A stretch of 26,446 bases of DNA from Dicyema japonicum (Eukaryota > Dicyemida > Rhombozoa > Dicyemidae), in NCBI GenBank assembly GCA_011109175.1, contig RDEW01000042.1, positions 1 to 26,446 of the forward strand, written 5' to 3'. Each line of letters opens with the position of its first letter. Position 1 is the stretch's first letter. The position numbers and the translations under genes were made by a program. The notes under the pieces were generated by a model. That model was given only the letters and a program-made list of their open reading frames with translations, did not search any database and was not told the DNA's origin. Below, one piece after another: positions 20,341 to 26,446 of the stretch.

Positions 20341-20500
20341 TTTTGTTCCACTTTGATTTTGGTAAGTACCACTTTGCTTTGTAAGTTCCACTTTGCTTTT
20401 GGTAAAATCCACTTTGCTTTTGGTAAGACCCACTTTGCTTTTGGTATCCACTTTGCTTTTGGTTTCCACTTTGCTTTTGGTAAGACCCACTTTAAACCTG
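20341..20500 (-). repeat. 21-nt tandem array forming the right TIR of the mariner-type element
   Basis: Inverted counterpart of the left array: repeated ccactttgcttttggtaag words, about seven copies, some shortened to 15-18 nt (ggtatccactttgc, ggtttccactttgc). It is more degraded and shorter than the left array (about 160 versus 200 bp). Confidence 0.9.
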
Positions 20501-20510
20501 AAATGGTATA

Positions 20511-21320
20511 GACTGACTCTAAGTGCGAAGATGTAAATAAAGTAAAGGGGACATACATCAAATCAGTAACAAAAGAGAAAATTTTTAAGAGTAGAACCTA
20601 AGCATGAAATAAAGTTGTCCGATTTAGACTTCTCTTCCATTCTATTTGCAACCTTGTTATTTCCAAGGGTTTTATCTGTAACATTAAGCACAACTGAGAC
20701 GTTTCCATAACTATTATTCGAGTTTTTCACCATTTCATAATTATTATTTTAATTTTTCATTAACGAAAAGGTCATAGTAACAGTATAGCAACAGTACAGA
20801 GACCGAACGATGCTGCTATTCTCATATTCATCGTCAGAAAATAACAAATTTCATCACATGTATAAAAACTCAACCAACATTCTTTGAATAACTGCTACTC
20901 GTTTGATACAAGTGTTCTACCATTCACAAAAATTACAAATTAGTTCAATTACAGACATTTAAAGATTAGTTCGGTCATCCTGATCATTAAAGAATATATC
21001 TTTACCTCCACGGTTCCTGATTGCTACAAAAAATAAGAGTAAGGACAGTATCCACTGCTGGCATCACACATTTGGTTTCCAAATAAAAGTGTGACACAAA
21101 GCATCTATTGTCATCAAATATATATCACTTCAACGGTTGATCTCATTTTACGGTATGAAAATCATAGTTACTTTTAACAGATATTCATCGGCTTTCTCCA
21201 ATAATTCAATCGTCCAAAACCACCCCCAGATAATCTGGTCTGTTAGACATCTCCACGCTCATACAAGATTACGATTTTCGGAGACTTTATTCATCATTAG
21301 AGATGAGTAATCCAATTTTA
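20511..21320. other. Non-coding stretch
   Basis: No gene, repeat or transposon signature was recognised in this stretch on either strand. Confidence 0.45.
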
Positions 21321-21329
21321 GCATGGTTT

Positions 21330-21640
21330 AGATCAATGTTCTTGTAATAATTTTATCCAGATGCTCCAACTAGCAAGCTGTGTATAAGATTCGCATTTAT
21401 CACGATTGGATTGTGTATACGTAATAGAATCCTTAGTTGTTTTCTTAGAAAAGCATTTAGGTTATCAACACATGTCCGAGTTAGTTCCCACGTTCCCTAG
21501 ATGTAGAGCAGTATGGAAAGGACAAAAGTATTGTATGTTGAATTTATTGATATCCTCGAAAACAAAATCAGGTCATCCGCATATCTTAATTCCTAGATAG
21601 AAATACGACAATTTTTAGCACTTGGATAACGAAGAATAGC
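21330..21640 (-). pseudogene. Non-LTR reverse transcriptase relic with YADD box joined to C-terminal region
   Basis: On the minus strand one nearly continuous frame reads LRYADDLILFS, the RT catalytic motif C, and then within a few residues NTFVLSILLY, GTWELT and DNLNAFLRKQLRILLRI. These match the conserved post-palm region of RTE/CR1-type RTs (family Y-x-x-x-V-x-S-x-L-L-Y-G-x-E-x-W and L-x-x-F-x-x-x-x-L-R-x-I-L). The roughly 100 residues that normally separate the YADD box from this region are missing. One stop interrupts the frame at the LLY-x position. This is a different stretch of RT from that in the tandem units. Confidence 0.7.
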
Positions 21641-21864
21641 TTCCAAATAAACAACAAGAGAATTGATTATAATGAATAATCTTCTTGAGTGCAAATGTAC
21701 GTTTTAAATTTGCATTGCGCACTGAGACAACACAGACTTTGAATTCTGTCTTTGAAAATAGAACTTGTATGATACTTAAACTGTCCTTGTATAGCAACAT
21801 TTATTGTTTTTCTTCAGAATTCACTGAAAATATTTTTACGCATTTTATAATTAAAATTATTCAA

Positions 21865-21995
21865 AGGTTATTAAACTTTATAACACAATTTTTAAACATT
21901 TTGACAAAGTTATTAAACATTTTGGAAAAGATATTAGAACTTTTGGCAAAGTTATCAAACTTCATGGTAAAGTTATTACACAAATCGGAAAACCC
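21865..21995 (+). repeat. 21-nt tandem array encoding leucine heptads
   Basis: Five to six degenerate copies of a 21-22-nt word like aaagttattaaacattttgg. In the open frame 21685-22005 it encodes seven-residue repeats, LTKLLNI, LEKILEL, LAKLSNF, MVKLLHK: an amphipathic, coiled-coil-like pattern with leucine at two positions per heptad. The upstream part of that frame (21685-21840) is not repetitive and has no family resemblance, so whether this is a gene or just a minisatellite with an open frame is undecided. Confidence 0.75.
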
Positions 21996-22084
21996 GGTAT
22001 ATTAAGTGAATTTTATTAATTTTTTTTAAATTTACTATTGGTGTTTTTGGGATAATAATACAAGGTTTCCACTTCATATTAGTC

Positions 22085-22235
22085 ATTTTCCAGATCAATT
22101 AAGTCGTTATCCATTTCAATTAAGTGGTTTTGCATTTCAATTAAGCCGTTTCCAATCCAATTAAGTCGCGTTCACAATCAATTAAGTCGTTGTCCACTTC
22201 AAACGAGTCACATTCAAAAGAGTCACTTTCAACTT
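22085..22235 (-). repeat. 21-nt tandem array encoding acidic heptads on the minus strand
   Basis: Five clear copies of caattaagtcgttntccattt (one of 20 nt), then more diverged copies retaining gagtca. On the minus strand the unit reads as heptads such as DLIDLEN, HLIEMQN and DLIDCER, again with hydrophobic residues at fixed positions and acidic ones between, followed by a serine/acidic segment (EVESDSFECDSF). The 20-nt copy causes one frameshift. No start codon or continuing gene is visible. Confidence 0.75.
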
Positions 22236-22790
22236 CTATAAGTCAGTTATCATTGATCCTCAAGAAGCTTTCTCCTGTCCGGGACCTCCGGTGAACATCT
22301 GAGATTTGTGGAAGGAATGATCTACTAAATGACCTTACCCCTCTGGTAGCTCATTCACAGACTATTCTAGATAGTAAAACAAAAAAACCCTAGCACAATT
22401 ACGCTCAGAACATTTCCACTTAAAAGAAAAATAGGGCTATTAGCTTCCTTCGCCGTACCAGTTATCATAATTCTTTAAGATGTTTCTCCTACCCGTGATT
22501 TCTGTAAAACATCAGAGATCTATGGAAGCGTCCATCATTAGCTGTAGGATACTTGAAAAAATTCGGTCTCATATAAGGTAGGAGGTCGGGGTCACTAAAT
22601 CACTATATCATCAGTTTTACAATTCTTTTAGTTGGAGAAAAATAATTGGAGCAAATAGTTAATAAAAGAAACATGGGAAAATAAAGTCAAGTAACAATCT
22701 TATGCTTAGAAATAATGGCTACTATGTTACAGAAAAATTATTTGAATTACCTCAACAAACTTGAACTGAAATAAAGGTTTTCTTGAATTG
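22236..22790. other. Non-coding stretch with a diverged 50-bp direct repeat
   Basis: About 22269-22320 (tctcctgtccgggacct to gaaggaatgat) and 22486-22537 (tctcctacccgtgattt to gaagcgtccat) are diverged direct copies 217 bp apart. Nothing else was recognised up to the end of the GT14 gene. Confidence 0.5.
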
Positions 22791-22794
22791 TTAG

Positions 22795-24053
22795 TCATAC
22801 ATGGTTCTTAACAAAAATTAGTTTTCTATAATTGTCTAAATAGATGTCGTCAAAGTCATCTACAAAATTCAATGACTTCATTCTAATCCAATTTTCTAAG
22901 CATTCTAGAGTAGACGGATTATAATCTGCATGAAATTTGTTGACGATAATAGCTTTACTATTAACAGCATATTGTAAATCCCGTGCTCCCAAAATACATA
23001 CACTTCGAACAAAGAAGCCATAGCAACCTCTAAACCATCGTTTGTAGCGATTTCTTATTTGTGGTTCAAGCTTCAAGGATTGATGATGGCTCAAATATAA
23101 TATATATTACCTGACAATGATCCTGGAACTTTCAAAATTTTGGAATTATAGTTTAATGTTGGATAAAATGTTTCATCAGGACAATGTGTGTCTTCCAACC
23201 ATTTAAGTAATTCAGAGGAAGTTTCATTTTTCAATATAAAGTCGACAAATCCCCGACAGAAAACACCGTGTAAACCTGCCTTGTATAGTTTAATTCCATT
23301 TCTAAAATTATCGGCCTTGTTTTCATATCTGTATTTTCTAAAATAATCCCAAAGCATAATATACGGTAATATTATAGGAATTTCCATCCAATTAGACCCG
23401 TTGAGAGCTTTTGTTATTCTTACAATTTCCTTATTTGATTTCAATGGGAATTCTTCTCCTGTTAGATTTATTATGTATTTCCAATCAGTCGAACTTTTGT
23501 AGAGTAATTCCATGCATTTTATTTCTGCAAGCAATGTAGTGATTGTCCCCCATTTGACGTCATATGTATTACTTACAATCACATTTGGGAGACAGCTTGT
23601 GAAATTTTTAATACTCTGTAGAAATTCTGAATCGGATTTTCTGTCCACGTGGATACAATAATGGTTATTTGTTCTATAAATTGTTCTGAGCAGTTGTTCA
23701 ACTTGTTTCGAGTGTCTGTAAACAATCAACAAGTATGCCAGTGGATTAGCTTGCTCTTCTTGAGAGATTGGATATGAAAAATATCCACTTGATTTTGCGT
23801 GTTCACCACAGTTTGTGACCCAAATATTACTCAAACGTGTTTTGTCTAATTCATCCTTCAACTTTGAAATCACTTCATGATTTCCTTTCAATAGTAATTG
23901 ACACGTTTTATTCTTGATAATAAATGACACATTCATCTTAGTCAGTTTGTGAATCAAAAATATCAAAATAATAGTTATTAATAAGATCTTAAACCTTTTA
24001 TCTTCAACCAAAGAAATAAAAGACATTAACCTTATTTGTCGAATCCCCATCAT
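22795..24053 (-). CDS. Core-2-type beta-1,6-N-acetylglucosaminyltransferase (GT14 family), two exons
   Basis: Family members add GlcNAc in beta-1,6 linkage to O-glycan cores in the Golgi. Exon 1 (24053-23116) encodes a short basic N-terminus, a hydrophobic signal anchor at residues about 21-34, a stem, then the Branch domain: YFSYPISQEEQANPLAYLL (91-109), HYCIHVDRKSD (131-141), WKYIINLTGEEFPLKSN (191-207) and DTHCPDE (288-294), whose last Glu aligns with the GCNT1 catalytic base. Exon 2 (23089-22795) carries RYKRW, then GFFVRSVCILGARDL and NKFHADYNP, the conserved C-terminus. A 26-nt intron (23115-23090) joins them in phase, giving 410 residues against about 428 for GCNT1. Its donor is an unusual GTCAGG; the better-looking donor 4 nt downstream leaves the frames out of phase. 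So a frameshift cannot be excluded. Confidence 0.82.
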
Positions 24054-24202
24054 TCACAAATTTGATTTCTTTAATTCCTTCTCAAATAAAAAATATTTAT
24101 TAACTTAATTACTTTTTTTAGAATGATTAAAGTTAACCATTTCAGAGTAACAAATTAATTGTTAAATATTAGAATAATTATAATCAATTTATATTATATC
24201 GC

Positions 24203-25393
24203 GAGCCACAGCAGTAACCGAACCACATACGTTACCTTTGACAGCTGGCATCTGTCGTCATAGCTGTCATTTTAATTAAAACTTAATCAATACTAAAAAT
24301 TTTTTCTATTTTTATAAATTATTATATTCCGATATAAAGATTATTTTACGATAATAATAATTATTATTATTAAATTATTTTATTAAAAATTTACTGTAAT
24401 TTTAGTCTGGCTAACTATTCATTGAATATAAAATAATAATGCACGCTAGAAAATTTCGTCACTTTGACCTGATGCCTAGTAGCCACACTGATGTCAAAGA
24501 TAATGAAGACTCTATCCTTAATGATGAGGATGTAAATATTGCGAAACAAATGAGGCACCGAATAAAAAATTTAAACTTTATTAGTTATTAGACATATATT
24601 CAAAATATGCATTCAATTGGAACCTACTGAACAAAAATGGATGACAAATAATGGATCACAGGCTTTGTAAATACTTGCAATCAGACAATGGCACGCAGTT
24701 CAAAAATTACAATATCAAAAAACTTTGTCAAGAGTACAAAATAATTCAAATTCATAGAAGACCAAACAATCTCTAGATTCAAGGTATTGTTGAAACACTG
24801 GTATCAGACGATCTCAGAGAGTTTATCAAAAATGATGGTTTCGGATGACAAGAAAAAGTGGAAAAGGCACATTCGACAGGCTGTGTTTTTTATACAATCA
24901 AATGCGTACCTTAGACAACCTGCAAAGTGTGGATAATATTGCTGAATTAACAGAACCAGACAATAAAAACAGCCCCGAAACATATAGTAAAGGTAGACTT
25001 GAATTCTCATTATAAAAAGATGAATAAAAAAATAGGAGTGCATCGATCGAAATATGAATTTAACATTGCAGATAATGTATTCAATTTATAATTACTCAAA
25101 AGGTTGTTATTCAGAAGGTCTATGGAACTAATCCTTCTCTACGCCTGCAAAGGTTTGACCATCCCTACGCAGATGCTGTCACTATTGATGCAAAATTGTC
25201 CCACAATTTTGTCAATGTTAAAGATAGTGAGGGAATTGTGAAGAAGGTGCATTTTAAACGCCTTAAAAAGATAATTATCAATAATTAGTCAATGTTTGCT
25301 TTGAAATAATTGATCATTTATTTTTTTGACAATGATTGACATTGATTTCAACTGTCAAAGGTAACCTCTGTGGCTCGGTAACAGCTGTGGCTC
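24203..25393 (+). mobile_element. 1.19 kb TIR transposon with integrase relic (right arm copy)
   Basis: Second copy of the TIR element, carried by the arm rather than independently inserted, because its flanks match those of the left copy. Termini are gagccacag at 24203 and ctgtggctc at 25393, each with the doubled 17-bp word. It lies 150 bp upstream of the GT14 start codon and diverges from it, so it could also supply regulatory sequence to that gene; nothing in the sequence proves this. Confidence 0.7.
24440..25285 (+). pseudogene. Integrase (rve core) relic inside the right-arm TIR element
   Basis: A first short frame from ATG 24440 (MHARKFRHFDLM, then acidic NDEDVNIAKQMRHR) ends after 50 codons. 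Then a frame at about 24655-24900 reads LCKYLQSDNGTQFKN, KKLCQEYKIIQIHRRPNN, stop, IQGIVETLVSDDLREFIKND. This is the second catalytic Asp in SDNG and the Glu in the QG-x-VE box of a retroviral-type integrase, resembling the KRBA2/Ginger-like group. The block with the first Asp is missing. A C-terminal segment at about 25095-25275 reads QRFDHPYADAVTIDAKLS, then KVHFKRLKK, in another frame. Stops and frameshifts make it non-functional. Confidence 0.72.
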
Positions 25394-25655
25394 CCGACAG
25401 GAACCGATGTCAATGTCTCCAATTTTTGTCCATACTACGTCGAACATGTATTTAGACAAAATTAAAAAATTATTTTTTTTTCAAAAATAGGAGACCGATT
25501 TCAGGTCTCTCATTTTTTGTCCATACTACGTCGAACATGTATTTAGACAAAATTAAAAAATTATTTTTTTTTTCACAAATAGGAGACCGATTTCAGGTTT
25601 CTCATTTTTGTCCATACAACGTCGAACATGTTTTTAGACAAAATTAAAAAAATCA
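25394..25655 (-). repeat. Three ~90-bp tandem repeats with internal hairpins (right arm)
   Basis: Inverted counterpart of 14813-15065. Copies are recognised by gtcgaacatgt and ttagacaaaatt. The hairpin words gagacc and ggtctc are still present in one copy. Copy number is three in both arms, so the array predates the arm duplication. Confidence 0.88.
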
Positions 25656-25769
25656 TCTTTCCTACGAAGTTAGGGCGGCAACCATTTGTTTTGCAATGAT
25701 AAGTTTGACTTATCATCCCTGATCTGATACTTTACCTGGACTAATTTTAATGATCATTAAAGTGCTACA

Positions 25770-26130
25770 ATAAATAAAACACATGAGAACAACTCAGTAA
25801 TTCGAACTGTCCAGAGCTGATTATTAAACTTAAAATAAGTAATCGTTCCTAAATTATAAACATTTTATCTATAAAGATCGAAAATTTTTGTATTTATAGT
25901 ATTAATAAATCAAAGAGTTACAAAAAAGAAATATAATACTTAAAAAAACTTAATAAAACTGATGTTTCTTCATATGAATTTATTGATAAAGAAGACGGAA
26001 TGATTTAAACATTAAATTGTAATTTTTTTTATAAAATTAAATGACTAAATTCTAAAAATGAAAAAAAGTTTACTGCTGACGTCGTTATAAAAAAATCCTC
26101 AAGAATTGTCGTTTATCGTCCGGGTTTTTG
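25770..26130 (+). pseudogene. HP1-like relic in the right arm
   Basis: Nucleotide similarity to the HP1-like gene starts inside its second exon (aaaacacatgagaac-aactcagtaattcgaactgt versus the NTWEPLCNLNC codons) and continues through the third exon (aaaactgatgtttcttca, then gaagacggaatg, matching the DKTDGM region), the position of the 25-nt intron, and the fourth exon (aagtttact through cctcaagaattg, the KFT and PQEL codons). The first exon with most of the chromodomain is missing, and several frameshifts are present. It is a diverged relative rather than a recent copy. The left arm keeps only the two edges of it. Confidence 0.72.
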
Positions 26131-26446
26131 ATACTGTCCGGGTTGATATAACCAGTTCATCACTTGTAATCATCAACAATATTTAAGCTTTGCTTCGGTC
26201 GAGCGAACGGTCTTTTTACTCTTCTTTAAATAAAATAATCGTTGAATTCAATTTTGAAATAATATTTTGAATATTTTATAATTTTTTAATATTTTTTCAT
26301 TTCTTTTTAAAAAATATATTATTGCACGTTTCATTTTGCTATGGTTTCTTCATACAACATAGACTGTATGAAATAATGAAAATCATAAAATACAGAAATG
26401 TCATTATTTAAAACTATTAAATTGAGAATTACTTTTTCACTTAATG

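Larger units (their letters stand above)
19105..20508 (-). mobile_element. 1404-bp Tc1/mariner-superfamily element with repeat-built TIRs
   Basis: The ends are taccatttcaggtttaaag (from 19105) and its reverse complement (to 20508), each flanked by TA at 19103-19104 and 20509-20510, the target duplication of Tc1/mariner/IS630 elements. Inward of this 30-bp terminus, each end continues as a run of 21-nt repeats (aaagtgg-tacttaccaaaagc), in opposite orientations at the two ends. A frameshifted DDE transposase fills the middle on the minus strand. Boundary assignment is strong; autonomy is excluded by the coding damage. Confidence 0.88.
23007..26446 (-). repeat. Right arm of the large inverted repeat (partner 14280-17447)
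   Basis: Reverse complement of the left arm. It is the fuller copy: it retains the intact GT14 first exon, an HP1 relic segment at 25819-26074 missing on the left, and continues past the window end. The GT14 second exon extends beyond the arm into unique sequence (22795-23006), which suggests that the right copy is the ancestral location and the left arm the derived, truncated one. Confidence 0.93.

Noticed and set aside
20316-20561. 81-codon minus-strand frame with repeated P-K-A-K-W words
   Set aside because: It runs through the right 21-nt array and the TIR boundary, so it is a repeat artefact.

Overview
The window is AT-rich eukaryotic, almost certainly metazoan, nuclear DNA made largely of duplicated segments and decayed transposable elements. 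The reasons are spliced genes, an HP1-type chromodomain/chromoshadow protein, a Golgi-type core-2 beta-1,6-GlcNAc transferase (GT14), and remnants of non-LTR retrotransposons, Tigger/pogo, Tc1/mariner-type and integrase-based DNA elements. No rRNA, tRNA or CRISPR was recognised. The inferred introns are extremely small (23, 25, 26 and 29 nt). Introns of about 22-29 nt are known from dicyemid mesozoans, so a dicyemid or similarly intron-compacted animal is my best guess, by inference only.

Layout. Positions 1-8275 are a direct tandem array: two nearly complete copies of a ~3.82 kb unit (1-3825 and 3826-7642) and a rearranged partial third copy (7643-8275). Each complete unit holds a non-LTR endonuclease relic (+), a non-LTR RT relic facing it (-), and an open four-exon HP1-like gene (2478-3016 and 6299-6837) of 153 codons. 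Positions 8268-12090 are a head-to-head pair of decayed non-LTR retrotransposons: a longer minus-strand copy with RT motifs, and a plus-strand copy that has lost its RT core but keeps a 3' A-rich tail. Positions 12.1-14.28 kb are AT-rich, with an orphan reading frame and a minus-strand retroviral-type integrase relic.

Positions 14280-26446 are a large imperfect inverted repeat (arms 14280-17447 and 23007 to the window end) around a 5.6 kb spacer. Each arm carries a GT14 gene pointing inward, a 1.19 kb TIR element with an integrase relic about 150 bp upstream of it, an array of ~90-bp repeats, and a decayed HP1 relative (full relic only in the right arm). The right GT14 copy (24053-22795) is open across two exons. 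The left copy is frameshifted and lost its 3' end where the arm stops. The spacer holds a non-LTR linker relic, a frameshifted Tigger transposase, a 1404-bp mariner-type element whose inverted ends are built from 21-nt tandem repeats, an RT relic, and two further arrays of 21-nt repeats that encode heptads.

The only genes that look functional are the two HP1 copies and the right GT14 gene. All assignments are from reading translations by eye. Splice sites are inferred from frame and family alignment, with no transcript support.
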